This document shows positions 23,873 to 36,500 of a stretch of 64,000 bases of DNA, piece after piece. This DNA comes from Helichrysum umbraculigerum. Taxonomy: Eukaryota > Streptophyta > Magnoliopsida > Asterales > Asteraceae. The position numbers and the translations under genes are program-made. The stretch's first letter is position 1. Each line of letters starts with the position of its first letter. Location of the stretch: NCBI GenBank assembly GCA_949592205.1, contig CATIUR010000004.1:65259837-65323836 (forward strand), written 5' to 3'. The notes beneath the pieces are model-generated. The model had not been told where the DNA came from. It saw nothing but the letters and a program-made list of their open reading frames with translations, and did not search any database.

Positions 23873-24256
23873 TCATGATGGTCTGTTAGTCCTTCTAGTA
23901 GTGTATAACACACGCGATCCCGATTGTCTACTATGCGAGTGGGCAAAAGAGTGCGGAGTAGAGGAAATAAATGTTGCGCGCCTAGGTGACGAATCCTCGT
24001 GCGGTTCTAGTTCCATACGTGTTCCCGAATGATTTGAATGAGAGCGGGAGAAAGAGGGTGAAGTAGACGTCACTTGTTTGGGTGGCGAATCCACAGATGG
24101 ATTCTCCTCAAGTGAGTCCTCTTCGATTAAGTCGTTGCTCGATATGGTTGGGTGAGCGGGTACCGTGGAAGTTTCTAAAGTAGAGAGTAAGGCTTGAGCC
24201 TCGTTTTCGGTGTCAGGTGATGTAGTTGTGGGATTGGTTTCCATGAAGGGTGGCAA
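23873..24256 (-). CDS. D leader ORF, N-terminal part, function unknown
   Basis: 127 residues, rich in Ser, Thr, Pro and acidic residues, beginning MPPFMETNPTT. It contains two related segments, SFSRSHSNHSGTR and SFAHSHSRQSGSR, about 37 residues apart, followed by an Arg-rich end. It lies first after the primer-binding site and may form one leader protein with the downstream frame if a frameshift is allowed for. No family is recognised. It may be a low-complexity, disordered protein or a decaying one. Confidence 0.45.
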   Translation of the reverse strand: MPPFMETNPTTTSPDTENEAQALLSTLETSTVPAHPTISSNDLIEEDSLEENPSVDSPPKQVTSTSPSFSRSHSNHSGTRMELEPHEDSSPRRATFISSTPHSFAHSHSRQSGSRVLYTTRRTNRPS

Positions 24257-24553
24257 TTAAGTTTAGTATACGTAAGGTTATATATATATACATATACATA
24301 TAAAACCTAGCACATAAGCACCTATAAAGGTTGGTCCCGTTCTATCCTCGTTGTACGTCTGCTACTATACTCTCGTTCACTATAACCATTTCAGGTCTTG
24401 CATCGAATCTCCTTTAATTGTACATAGTTGATCAGGCTATGTTAAATTAAATTCAAATAATGCAATCGCTGAACCAGTCATACTAAACAAAGAATACTAA
24501 CCTAATGGTTATAGTCTAGGTCACTAATGCAATCCTATTTCGCTATAACCTTA

Positions 24554-24566
24554 GGCTTTGATACCA
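24554..24566 (-). promoter_or_regulatory. Primer-binding site of D
   Basis: On the minus strand, TGGTATCAAAGCC lies 3 bp inside the 5' LTR. It differs at one base from the TGGTATCAGAGCC of E and B. Confidence 0.85.
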
Positions 24567-24569
24567 ATC

Positions 24570-27500
24570 TGTCGCACCCCCAAGACACGTGGCAGCGGAA
24601 GTAGGAGTGTCACGGGGGCACCGACCAATCAAATATCATAACACCAAGATTAAAGCAAACGACCTCTATATGAGACGTTTGAAAATAGTTACATTACAAT
24701 AATTCAAAAGTTTACAAAAGTATTTGGAGTTCGCATAAACCAATTAGAGATAACTAATACATTACTAAATAACAAAACACAGCTGAATGCAATCTAAACT
24801 CTTGATGTTTGAAAACAATGCGACTCGAGCTAAGCTTTCCAAAAGCTTCCTACTGCGGAGGGTTACCTGAGAAATACATACTAAAAGGGTCAACATAAAG
24901 TTGGTGAGTTCATAGGTTTGCAGTAAATAAACAGTTGTGAACACAATCTAGTTAAAATATTGCACGAGTGCAATGTAGTGAATATACAATTGTCATGAGC
25001 ATCATAGTCGAAGCTTAACACGTTTGTAAAGTACAATCAAGTACCCGAAAATTTGCCCCCGTGAGTGCTAATCCAAAAACACTCATGTGAAACGAGTAAG
25101 AAACGCCCGTTTATACAGTACGGTTCATGGTAGTGCGTGCTACCCCGGGCGGGGATGGTCAGTCCCAAATGGATCCATTTACTAATACTCGCGCTTAAGT
25201 CGATAACTAACAACTATGATTCAGAGGCCTTCATTGGATTAATCGTAACTCATGCAAATCAGTATATCAAAAGTCTGTAAGTCTGTAAAATAGCAAGTCT
25301 GTACATGTGTTCAGGTAAAAGCAATTGTATAAACATGTGTGTATGTATTCTGTACATTAATAGTTTGTAAGTCTGTAAGATAGCAAGTTTGTACATGGGT
25401 TCAAGTAAAAGTAGTTATGTAAAGCAGTTGTAGTATGTATTCTCCCCCAAAACAATTTAAAACAAGTAAAAAGGGGCTATGAAACTCACCTGAGTTCTAG
25501 CAAATAGTAAGCAAGCAGTGTCAATTAGCAAGTAAAGTGTGATCCAAGGTGCAATCTTCTAACGTCTTAAACGTATAAGGTTGTATGAGTAGATGTCTCA
25601 TAAGACCATCTATGGCAATTGTATAAGTGGGGGTCAATGTCCACTTAAGCCAATCGTGTAGGTGGAGGGTTTATGTCCACCTAAAGCTAGTTCACTCAAC
25701 TAGTATGTCCAAGTAAGTTGTTCAAGTTTGTTTATTAAATACGTGTACGACCCGTTGGTGAAAGTTTGTAATAATAATTTATTTAGACATTATTATTAAT
25801 TTTGTTTTGTTGTATATTATTTATTAGTACATATCGTTTGTTGCAAACAGATTATTTAGTTCGTAAAAACCTTAAACCGTAGGTCAAAGTTGGTCAACTC
25901 GTTGGTCAAAGTTGGTCAAACTGGTCAAAGTTGGTCAAACTGGTCAAGGTTTGTCAAAGTCATTAATTAATTCACCCAACCCCATTTTGTTACCATTTTG
26001 CCAAAAATAGTAACTTTGTCGTTTTTAGGAACCGAGTCCCGTTTTTGTTGACTTGGTCAAACCTACTCGGTTTGACCCAAAACTTTTACCCAACCCTTAG
26101 TTATGTTCATAGATCACAAAAAGTCATTCCTTCTATTTTTAGCAAGCCCGAAAGTGTCGGTTTTTATGTTATAACCAAATCAGTTCCAAACTTAGTTTTT
26201 CAGGTTTTCCTGCCACTTGTTCTAATTTTTATAAATAACAAACGTCCAAAATCAAATACAAAAAAATTTCCAGGTGCTCCCCCACGTGTTACCTAGCTCC
26301 AGTAATTTTTATAGATTCTATTAAATTTTTTACTATTTTTAATCATTATTTCTCTCTCCTATACTCAGTTTTGGTGACATGCAAGAAGATTCATTTTCTG
26401 GGCATAATCTACAGATTTCTAGTCAAAGTGGTCAAGAGAAAAGTTGTATACAACGAATTATGTGAACTATTGGTTCTGGCCTCAAGTCATTTAGAGGTGT
26501 GTAGATCAAGTTATGATCAAATTACTGAGAGAAAAGTTTCTGACTTTGTAGGACAGATTGTCTATGTGATTTAACAAAAAATATTAAAAATAGTAAACGA
26601 ACTAATAAAAAGGTGAGGCCAGTGGGGTTTGAAAGATGACTTCTTGAAATTAATTTTAGACTATAAAAACGTCCAATTTCATTAAAAAATGACTGAGTTA
26701 TGGTTTGGTACATTTCGTATTATAATCTGGACAGAAAGTTATTTTTACATTTTTGTTACATTCATGCTTTGAAAAACGATTTTTGAGCCAAGTTTTTGTT
26801 ATATACAAGTTGAGTGAACATAATAATTATGTTATAAGAGTATTAAGAAGAAGAGAATGTCCTTACAATGGTGTTATGATGATGAGAAGAAGATGAGGAT
26901 GCTTGTCTTGAAGTTTCCTTGCAAAATGATGCATTTTTGAAGTGGTGGTTTATGGTGGTCAATGGTGGTTGTGTGGTGGTCAATGGTGGTGGTGGGGTGG
27001 TGTTATGATGGTTAATTTTCCATATTTCTAGTGAGAGAAAGAACTAGAGAGAAGGTGGAGAGAGTTTGGTTGAAAATGAATTGAGTGAATGAGTGAATGT
27101 AAGTATTGCATGTATGTTGAATGGGTTAAGGGAAAGAGTGAATTGCATGAAATATCATTGGTGATGGGGGAGGTGGCTGGCCATGGGGGCCCCATTTGGT
27201 GGGTATTGTGTTTTAAATTTCATTTCCAGACTGTGTTTACGTATTTTGGTCGTTTCCTCGTTATTTGTGTTAAAACGTTAAATCGCGTAACGTTTTCTTG
27301 TGTTATTTTAATTTGCGATATATTTGGGATTAATTTTCATTGAAGTATTATTAAAATACTTAAATTTGAGTTGTCAAAATATTAATTAGGGCTTCGTTTG
27401 GTTGCCGGGCTCAGTTGCGCGTTTTAACCGCATTTGTTACATTTTAAACAAAACGTCTAGGTTTTTCGTGTATTATTATGTAAAACTAATAATATATGAT

Positions 27501-27762
27501 AAATAACTTCTAAAAATAGATTTAAGTTATTTATAGAAATATTTCCACCAACGTCGTATATAATGTAGGACTCCGTCCGGTTGTTTCGCGTAATTTCAAC
27601 AAATCACATAAGCATAATTTAAACAATTACGAAAGTGTATATTCACATAAATATACAAATAGTTATAAGCAATTACAAGTATTTAGCCTAAATAATGTCT
27701 AAATACACATAATTAGAGTTTCAGTTAGGTTTAACGGTTAACCTAACGTGCCGGGTGTCACA
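24570..27762 (-). repeat. 5' LTR of D
   Basis: 3193 bp, from TGTCGCACCCCC to GCCGGGTGTCACA, collinear with and closely similar to the 3' LTR. Differences are scattered substitutions and small indels; for example the TGGTCAA array has fewer units (25880-25970). Hairpin at 24891-24903. Confidence 0.92.
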
Positions 27763-28281
27763 ATTATGCCTTATACTATGTATGCTAGACTTGGGTTAGG
27801 AGAACCTAAGTCCATCCGAATGTGCATCGAGTTAATTGATCGCTCTGTTCAATACCCTAAAGGGATGGTTGAGAACTTTTTAGTCAAGGTCAATAAGTTT
27901 GTGTTTCCCTGCGACTTTGTGATTCTCGACATGGTAAAAGATCCCAAGGTGCCGATAATTTTAGGTAGACCTTTCCTAGCCACTTCTAGAGCATTGATCG
28001 ATGTTTTTGATAGGAAAATCACCATGGGAGTGGGGGATGAGAAGGTTGTATTCAATGTGAATGAATCTATGCAATATCCTGCCTTAGTGGATGATACTTG
28101 TTACTTTGCTAGCGCGAGAGAACTGTCTAACGATGATGAGTTTTTGCAAAGTTTGAAGGATGACGAAGATTTAGATCCAATGATTCTTGACGGATGGACG
28201 GGAAGCCTCGAGGCAATCCGTGAAATCGAAGAGTTCGATAAACATGCGAGAAGGAGTTATAGAACGAAGGAGTCAAGCTGA
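27763..28281 (+). pseudogene. Athila C protease region
   Basis: After the ATTAT duplication the frame reads MPYTMYARLGLGEPKS, then FVILDMVKD and IILGRPFLATSRALIDV, the typical second half of an Athila-type retropepsin (the ILGRPFL motif). The active-site half lies left of D at 17653-17694. The frame ends at 28281, and the reverse transcriptase resumes in another frame near 28302, so a frameshift separates them. Pol of Athila elements is one polyprotein; this copy cannot make it. Confidence 0.8.
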
Positions 28282-28301
28282 AGGAGAGCTAAGAGTCAAT
28301 C

Positions 28302-29129
28302 TTGACGAATGGAATCTCCATCAAAACGGAGACGCGAATTACTATGCATGGTATCCCATGTTCAAGAGCGGAGGTATCGGTAGTTAAATCCTCATTCGAA
28401 GAGCCACCCAAGTTAGAGTTGAAAGAGCTACCAGCTCACCTGGAATATGCATACTTGCAGGGGAAATCCGATCTGCCGGTAATCATTTCAGCACATCTTT
28501 CAACTAAGGAAAAGGAAAGCCTATTGAAGGTTCTTAAGGAGCACAAGCAAGCTATCGCATGGATGATTAGAAATATTAAGGGAATAATCCCTTCATATTG
28601 CACTCACAAGATTCTTATAAAATCCGATTTCAAGCCAATGGTGCAACCCTTGAGGCGTTTAAACCCGAAGGTAACGGATGTGGTGAGAAAAGAAATTATC
28701 AAGTTACTAGACTCCGGGTTGATATACCCAATTTCCGACAGTCCATGGGTAAGCCCCATTCATGTTGTACCAAAGAAGGGAGGTATGACGGTGGTAGCCT
28801 ATGAAAAGAATGAATTGATCCCCACAAGAACCGTCACCAGATGGAGAGTCTGCATCGATTACAGGAAATTGAACGATGCCACGCACAAGGATCACTTTCC
28901 TTTACCTTTCATTGATCAAATGCTCGAGCGTCTAGCCGAAAAGGAATATTACTGTTTTTTAGATGGTTTTTCCGGATACTTTCAGATTCCAATAGATGCG
29001 AACGATCAAGATAAAACCACATTCACCTGTCCATTTGGAACATTTGCATATAGAAGAATGCCATTCGGGTTGTACAACGCACCCGCAACATTCCAACGGT
29101 GTATGATGGCAATTTTCCATTGCCTTTGA
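28302..29129 (+). pseudogene. Athila C reverse transcriptase, catalytic half deleted
   Basis: Recognisable RT blocks in order: PLRRLNPKV, GLIYPISDSPWVSPIHVVPKKGG, WRVCIDYRKLND, HFPLPFIDQMLERL, YYCFLDGFSGYFQIPI, TTFTCPFGTFAYRRMPFGLYNAPATFQRCM. The frame then breaks after MMAIF. The following box with the two catalytic aspartates is absent, and the next sequence (about 29115-29160) already belongs to RNase H. The deletion therefore removes the RT C-terminal half and the RNase H start. The element is catalytically dead. Confidence 0.85.
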
Positions 29130-30263
29130 TAAGTTTTGATCCTATTTGATTCTATCAAAGACTGTAGTGTTTACCGATCATTCAGCGTTGAGGTATTTGT
29201 TTAGCAAGCAAGATGCGAAACCAAGATTGCTAAAATGGATTCTTTTGCTACAAGAATTCGATATCGAAATTCGCGACAAGAAGGGGGCCGAGAATTTAGC
29301 AGTTGATCACCTTTCAAGGTTGGAAAATCCAGAGTTAGAGAAGTTAGATGAATCGGAAATTCATGACACATTCCCCGATGAGAGTTTGATGAAGGTCATT
29401 ATGAAGGAGCTTCCATGGTTTGCTGATTATGCAAACTTTTTAGTTACAAAAACTCTTCCTCCCGAGATGATTTATAACGAAAGAAAGAGATTTTTCTCGG
29501 ATTTGCGACATTACTTTTGGGAAGACCCGTTTTTGTTTAGGAGGTGTGCTGATGGTATGGTGGGAAGGTGCATTCATGGAGAAGAATGCACCAGAATTCT
29601 AAGTCATTGTCACAACGGTCCTACGGGAGGACATCACGGGCCAACATATACAGCAAGGAAGGTGTTTGAAGCAGGATTTTATTGGTCAACCATCTACAAG
29701 GATGCATACGAGTTTGTAAAGGAATGTGATGCTTGCCAACGAACTGGAAGGATTTCTAAAAGAGATGAGATGCCGCAAAATCCTATCTTGGTTAGTGAAA
29801 TTTTCGATGTTTGGGGGATAGATTTTATGGGACCATTTCCACCAAGCAACGGAAATAAGTATATCATAGTGGCTGTAGATTATGTTTCGAAGTGGGCGGA
29901 AGCAAAAGCATTGCCTACTAATGATGCGAGAGTGGTGGTAAAGTTCCTTAAATAGTTGTTTTCACGATTTGGAACACCTAAGGCTTTGATCAGTGATCGC
30001 GGAACGCACTTTTCGAATGCACAATTGGAGAGAGTTTTGAGGAAGTATGGAGTCAATCATAAGTTTTCCACTGCTTATCATCCACAGACCAGTAGACAAG
30101 TTGAAGTAACTAATCGTGGTTTGAAGCGTATTATAGAGCGTTCAATAGATGGAAATACAAAAGATTGGTCGAATAAGTTAGACGACGCGTTATGGGCAGC
30201 AAGGACAGCTTTTAAAACGTCTATTGGAACTACGCCCTACCGACTCATTTATGGGAAAGCTTG
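29130..30263 (+). pseudogene. Athila C RNase H end and integrase (left of B)
   Basis: It begins in RNase H (VVFTDHSALRYLF, AVDHLSRLE) with an in-frame stop at about 29133. The integrase follows: an HHCC zinc domain (HCHNGPTGGHHG, CDACQR), first catalytic Asp in WGIDFMGPF, second in ISDRGTHF, and Glu in RQVEVTNR. An in-frame stop at 29953-29955 splits the core. The frame ends at YGKAC, where B inserted at GCTTG (30259-30263), and resumes at 52544. Confidence 0.85.
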
Positions 30264-31347
30264 TGTAGCACCCCCAAATTTACTGTTGGCGGAAGCATAC
30301 TTTGGGGTGCTACTAATCAATAATCACAGCACATAAGATAATAATGAACGACATCTACATGCGTCGTTTTGATAAAATACGTTAATGTCATAAAAGATAC
30401 ATATTGTTTACAAAAGCTTTGAGTTCACATGAGTTCCTTGAGAGATTCTAACACATATCTAATTTATACAAAATATAGAAATGCAGTGAAATCTCTTGAT
30501 GATATATGTTTGCATGTGACTCGAGCTAAGTTACCCTGAGTGGGCAGTCCTACTACTACTGATCACCTGAGAATACATGTAAAAATTTGGTCAGCTAAAA
30601 GCTGGTGAGCTCACATGTTTAATTGATACAAATTAATGTATGTTACGCAAGATTTAGTAAATTGATTTGTAACCAAGCAAATAAATAATGTATATATATA
30701 TCACTACCATGAGCACATAGTCTGAGCTTAACTGTGGTGTCAGGATCCGCATTCAAGGACCTGATCGAGGGTGCCTCCCTGAGAGTGCCTAATCTACACT
30801 CTAATGAACAAATGCTAATGCGTCCGTTTGACCAGTTGGGGCTTCCAACCCGGACGAGGATTGTCAATCCTATATGGTACCATACACTAACATTCACGCT
30901 ACAACCGTATTACCAAACTATGTTGTGGAGGGCTTTGAGTGATTAGATAAACAACTCATGCAGAATAAGCAATAATTTGATACTTGCGTAACATGAAAAC
31001 AGATTGAGCATGTATTCTCACCCCAAAACAGTTCAAATAAGTAAAAAGCTATGAGACTCACCTGAGTCTGATGGGTGACTATGATGTGAGAGCTAGCGGT
31101 TAAAAGTAAGATCGTTGCCCAGATGGAGTCCTTTAACGTCCTAAACGCCAAGAATGTTAACATAAGTACTTGACTAAACGTTAAACTATATTAATGATTC
31201 GATTGTTTGAAAATTCGTTAAATTTTGAAAGTGTGTATAATTCGTTGGTGATGATATTCTGAAAATCATTAGTGTTTCCTTGAATTGAAAACATTTTGTC
31301 TTCTCGAGTTGTGTCATTGGTTATGCGTATGTATATTTGCATATACG

Positions 31348-31363
31348 TGTATATATATATATT

Positions 31364-31443
<80 letters not shown>
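31348..31443. repeat. TA and CA microsatellite
   Basis: Runs of TA, then about twelve CA units, then TA again. The right LTR has a shorter version (50490-50552), so the array has changed since insertion. Confidence 0.95.
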
Positions 31444-31446
<3 letters not shown>

Positions 31447-31896
31447 TTAATTGTTACGTACACAAAAAATATTAATCACAGAAATTTGGTTGTACTCGTA
31501 TTCATTTACTCTATTTATTTAGTTACTAAAAGTTATCATTTGAAATAATTTTTTTTGTGTAAAATGGATCGTGCCTCTGTAACGAATTTGAACTTATATA
31601 AAAATTATTCACGCTATCATGGTGATATATGTATTTCACCACTCATGGAGACTTAAAGAAAAATACACGTGATCCTTATAATTTAGTTTATGCGATTATA
31701 GATATAGCAATAGATTAATAATATGTGATCATGGAATTAAATTTTCACCTAGTATAAACTCACCCGACAACTAGCTAACTTTCCACGTCATGCAGTTTCC
31801 GTTTGTAAAACTAATAAACGTTATCGTTTCAAAAGTTTTGTACACTTAGTCGTACCACTGTGATGAGGTTGAACTAAAATACACATATATAATATC

Positions 31897-31897
<1 letters not shown>

Positions 31898-31964
<67 letters not shown>

Positions 31965-31992
31965 GTGTGATAAAATAATAATTAATAAAAAT

Positions 31993-32064
<72 letters not shown>
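31898..32064. repeat. Two long TA microsatellites
   Basis: Two TA runs of roughly 30 units each flank a 36-bp spacer (TTATGTGTGATAAAATAATAA...). The spacer is kept in the other LTR (50945-51103), but the TA lengths differ. Confidence 0.95.
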
Positions 32065-32067
<3 letters not shown>

Positions 32068-32068
32068 A

Positions 32069-32140
32069 TCACAGGTCACAGGACTTGAACCTGTGACCTC
32101 ACGATGCAAGACCTTACCAATATGCTATGTCTTACTTTGT
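32069..32140 (-). ncRNA. tRNA-like unit 1 in the B 3' LTR
   Basis: On the minus strand an A-box-like TAGCATATTGG (32117-32127) and a perfect B-box GGTTCAAGTCC (32081-32091) occur in the right order, 25 bp apart. The B box sits in a T-arm-like stem (CACAG/CTGTG). A TA run follows directly. No matching acceptor stem is seen, so it is a tRNA-derived fragment or SINE-like head, not a working tRNA gene. Confidence 0.5.
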
Positions 32141-32212
32141 TTATATGATACTATGTTTATATATATATATGTACTAATAACAAGTTAGTCCAAAAATGAA
32201 AATGAATTAAAA

Positions 32213-32290
32213 CAAAACAGGTCACAGGTTCGAACCTGTGACCTTTCACTTAACAAAGAATAGTCTAACCACTAAGCTATGTGGCAAGTA
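32213..32290 (-). ncRNA. tRNA-like unit 2 in the B 3' LTR
   Basis: On the minus strand A-box TAGCTTAGTGG (32269-32279) and B-box-like GGTTCGAACC (32227-32236) are 32 bp apart, the spacing of a real tRNA. The T-arm region (32219-32244) is a perfect 26-nt palindrome. The 5' end GCCACAT has no pairing 3' partner. A short TA run lies beyond it at 32159-32170. Confidence 0.55.
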
Positions 32291-33502
32291 GTTGTCATTT
32301 TATGCAACAAAATATATTTATGTGTTTTGTGCCATATTAACTAACACCCTAATGGTTTGAATTCTGCATCTCAGCTCCTCGTGGTTCAATCTCAGTCGAG
32401 TATATATATATAATTTTAACCAAGTTTTAACTTGTTCTCAGTTATGATCAACCACAGTAATGATGTATAAACATAATACTTCAAGATTTACACAATATAA
32501 CAAATTTTTATAAACAAATTTATATATGAAATTAAAGTATAAAAAGTTCCTCACAATGGGTTTGAGATGGGGATGATGAATTTGTGATGATGATTATGAG
32601 TTGGTGATGGTGAGGTGATAATGAAGCTGGTTTTTGAAAGAAGAAATGATGAAGGAAATGGAAACTGAGGTGTTGTAGCTTCTGCTCCTTTGCTTCCTCC
32701 CGAATGATACACAGTACATTCAAATTATTGATGGTTGGTGAAGGTTGTGTACACAAAGTAGGGAGGGGAAATGAGTATATATAAAAATAATAGAGTTGGC
32801 TTAAGTTTTCAAAGGGATGTATGGTTGTGTACCAATATGTCGACTAGATATTTTAAACATGTTATTCGTTTGGGTTTTTAACCCGTTAATTTCGTGTACG
32901 GGTCCAATTGTGAGCGAAATTTCATTTAAATTTCGTAATTATATTTTGAGGTAATCTTCCAAATACTAAAACAGGATTGGAAAAATAAAACTTTTATTAT
33001 TTTTGACCTTTAGGTACGTTTTATAATTGTTTCTGTTCGTGTATAACGCGTCCTAAATCGTCATCTTAAGGTTTTCATTTTATTTTTGTTCTAACTATTT
33101 TCTATAATAATTTCAAACAAAAATTATCCAAAAGTATTTTGAAGTTCTTTTTGAACTTTTGTATTGCGTTTTGGATACGTTTAATATAAAATGTATAAAT
33201 GATTATATTATCTCAATAATATAAATATCTAATATTAGTAATTAATAATTTTCGAATTATTAACTATTTTGTATCACCAACTTTATTGTATTTGTTTTGT
33301 CGGATTCACTCCGATATTATTTCGTATCATCTAATTTATAATTATAATAAATTATAAATTTTCGAAATACTTTTTGTTCACAAGTTTTGGGCACGCTAGA
33401 CATAACTCACATCAGAGGTTTAATATATAATTTCGTAGTTGATTAGTGTAACAATGCGTAAAATTAAGCATAAATATATACCTAATTTGGAGGAGTGTCA
33501 CA

Positions 33503-33519
33503 TTCTCCCTTCGTTAGAG
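33503..33519 (-). promoter_or_regulatory. Polypurine tract of B
   Basis: The complement of TTCTCCCTTCGTTAGAG directly precedes the 3' LTR. It is interrupted by more pyrimidines than in A, D or E. Confidence 0.7.
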
Positions 33520-33536
33520 AAATCTCGTCCCGAGAT

Positions 33537-36500
33537 TTAAGTTGAGTCGTGGGTCACATCCGCGTGCTCGAAAAGGTGAGGATATTTCTTTTGCATTTCA
33601 TCTTCGCGCTCCCATGTAGACTCTGGGCCACGTTTCGAATTCCATCGAACTTTGACAAGTTTGATCCGACTGCGTCGGAGTTTATGTGTTTTTCGATCAA
33701 TTATTTCGACGGGTTCCTCCACAAAATTGAGTTTCGAGTCAATGAAAACTTCGTCAGGAGGAATGATTAAGGTTTCATCCGAAAGACACTTTTTGAGATT
33801 ACTAACGTGGAAAGTGTCGTGAATACTGCTGAGCTCACGTGGCAGTTTGAGCTTGTAAGCGACAGGACCAATCCTTGCAAGAATTTCGAAAGGTCCGACG
33901 TATCGTGGGTTTAGTTTTCCTCGTTTGCCAAATCGTGCTATCCCCTTCCAGGGCGATACTTTAAGTAGGACTTTGTCTCCTACTTGAAACTCAAGAGGTT
34001 TACGGCGGTTATCAGCGTAGCACTTTTGTCTATCTCGTGCCGTTTTCAATCGTTGAAGTACTTGAGTTATCTTGTCAGTGGTTTCCTGGACAATCTCAGG
34101 TCCAGCCAGCTGTCTGTCACCCAACTCTGCCCAACAGAGTGGTGATCGGCACTTGCGTCCATATAACGCCTCAAATGGTGCCATCTGTATACTCGTGTGA
34201 TAACTATTGTTGTAAGAAAATTCGGCTAAAGGTAGATGAGTATCCCAGTTACCTCCAAAGTCTATCACACATGCTCGCAACAAATCTTCGAGCGTTTGTA
34301 TCGTTCGCTCACTTTGGCCGTCGGTTTGAGGATGGTAGGCAGTACTCATATCTAATCGAGTACCAAGTGCCTTTTGAAGTGATTGCCAAAAGTGAGAAGT
34401 GAATCGGGTATCTCTATCAGAGATAATAGATAATGGCACACCATGTCTGGAAACAATTTCTTTCAGATAAATTCTAGTCAACTTATCCATCTTATCAGTT
34501 TCCTTAATAGCCAGAAAATGGGCTGATTTCGTTAGTCGATCGACAATTACCCATATGGTCTCCAGATGTCGTTTTGGGTAACTTCGTGATGAAGTCTATC
34601 GTTATTTGTTCCCATTTCCATGTGGGCATCTCAGGTTGTTGCAAAAGTCCAGACGGCCTTTGATATTCAGCTTTGACCTTTGAACAGGTCAGGCATTTAC
34701 TAACATAGGTTGCGATATCTTGTTTCATGCCAGGCCACCAATAGAAATCTTTCAAATCCTGGTACATTTTGTCTGCACCAGGATGTATCGAGTAGTTGGA
34801 CTTATGAGCTTCGTCCAAAATCAGCTTACGCAATTCGTCTACGCACGGAACCCAAACTCGGTTCATAAAATACAACACTCCGTTGTCTTTCTTTTCAAGT
34901 TGTTTTTCCATCCCCTTCAGAGATTCGTTCTTCAGATTTTCTGGAGTGAAGGCAATTTGTTGTGCGTCACGAATTTGAGTAATGAGGTTCGAGTGGATAG
35001 TCAATCCCAACGCTCGTACTCTACGAGGTTTGACTCTTTCCTTGGGACTCAGGGCATCTGCTACAACGTTTGCCTTGCCTGGGTGGTACTTGATTTCACA
35101 GTCGTAGTCGTTTAGTAGTTCGACCCAACGTCGTTATCTCATGTTGAGCTCTTTCTGGTCGAATATGTGTTGGAGACTCTTGTGATCAGTGAAGATCGTA
35201 CACTTCGTACCGTAGAGGTAGTGTCTCCAAATCTTAAGTGCAAAGACTACTGCTCCCAATTCTAGATCATGAGTCGTATAGTTTTTCTCGTGCACCTTCA
35301 GTTGGCGTGATGCATAAGCAATGACTTTGTCGTTTTGCATTAGAACGCAACCCAATCCTTGATGTGAAGCGTCGCAATAAACTATGAAGTTTTCTACCTC
35401 TTCGGGTAATGTGATGGGTGCGGTGCTCAGTTTCTGCTTTAACAGCTGGAAAGCGTTCTCTTGTTTCTCGCCCCATTCAAATTTCTTGTCTTTTTGAGTT
35501 AGAGTGGTAAGGGGTTGGGCTATTTTTGAAAAGTTTGCGATGAATCGCCTGTAATAGCCAGCTAGACCAAGAAATTGTCGGATCTCGGATGGGGTTTTCG
35601 GTGCTTCCCAGTTTTTGATTGCCTCAATTTTAGATGGGTCCACGTGAATTCCTTTATCATTTTTCACGTGACCAAGGAAATGAACCTCTCGTATCCAAAA
35701 TTCACACTTAGAGAACTTTGCATACAGCTTCTCTTTCTCAAGCAATTCGAGGATTGTTTTCAGGTGTTGTTCGTGGTCCTCTTTCGTTTGCGAGTAAATC
35801 AGGATATCGTCAATGAACACAATGACGAACTTATCCAGGTACGGTTTGCATACTCTGTTCATGAGATCCATGAACACTGCTGGTGCGTTTGTCAGTCCAA
35901 AGGGCATGACTAGAAATTCGTAATGACCATAACGAGTCCTAAACGCAGTTTTCAGTACATCCTCTTCTCGAACTTTCAGTTGGTGGTAACCAGATCGTAG
36001 ATCGATTTTCGAATAATAGCTTGACCCTTGGAGTTGGTCAAATAAATCGTCGATGCGTGGTAACGGGTATCGATTCTTGATGGTTACTTTGTTCAGTTCT
36101 CGGTAATCTATGCACATTCGCATGGATCCATCCTTCTTCTTGACAAATAAAACCGGAGCTCCCCAAGGCGAAAAGCTCGGCCGGATGAATCCTAGGTCTA
36201 GGAGTTCTTGCAACTGCGAAGACAACTCCTGCATCTCTGATGGAGCGAGACGATAAGGTGCGCGTGCGATTGGTGCGGCTCCGGGCACCAAATCAATATG
36301 AAATTCAACTTGCCGTGAGGGTGGTAATCCTGGTAATTCCTCGGGAAACACTCCCGGGTAGTTACGCACAATAGGTACATCGTCTATATGTCTCTCTTCG
36401 GGTTTCTTCTCCACAATGTGTGCCAAAAACGCTTGATATCCCTTTCTGAGATACTTACTAGCTTTCAAGCAAGTAATCATCTTAGTGGCACTCTTTCGTT

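Larger units (their letters stand above)
17695..27762 (-). mobile_element. Element D: non-autonomous Ty3 element without pol
   Basis: Two similar LTRs (17695-20907 and 24570-27762) flank 3662 bp of internal DNA, with the perfect duplication ATTAT at 17690-17694 and 27763-27767. It has a primer-binding site, polypurine tract, leader ORFs and a zinc-knuckle protein, but no reverse transcriptase, RNase H or integrase. A short protease vestige follows the knuckles out of frame. It resembles TR-GAG-type elements that rely on a related autonomous element. J is another copy of the family. Confidence 0.9.
30264..33502 (-). repeat. 3' LTR of B
   Basis: 3239 bp, from TGTAGCACCCCC to GGAGTGTCACA. It holds three TA/CA microsatellites and two tRNA-like units. 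Candidate intron 30567-31061 (495 nt) with hairpin CAGCT-3 nt-AGCTG at 30592-30604. At least ten substitutions separate the first ~540 bp from the other LTR. Confidence 0.93.

Noticed and set aside
31821..32109. Tyr/Ile-rich ORFs (also 31181-31548, 50896-51147, 60979-61188)
   Set aside because: They are translations of TA microsatellites.
32069..32290. Functional tRNA genes
   Set aside because: A and B boxes are present, but there is no paired acceptor stem, and unit 1 has too short an A-to-B distance.
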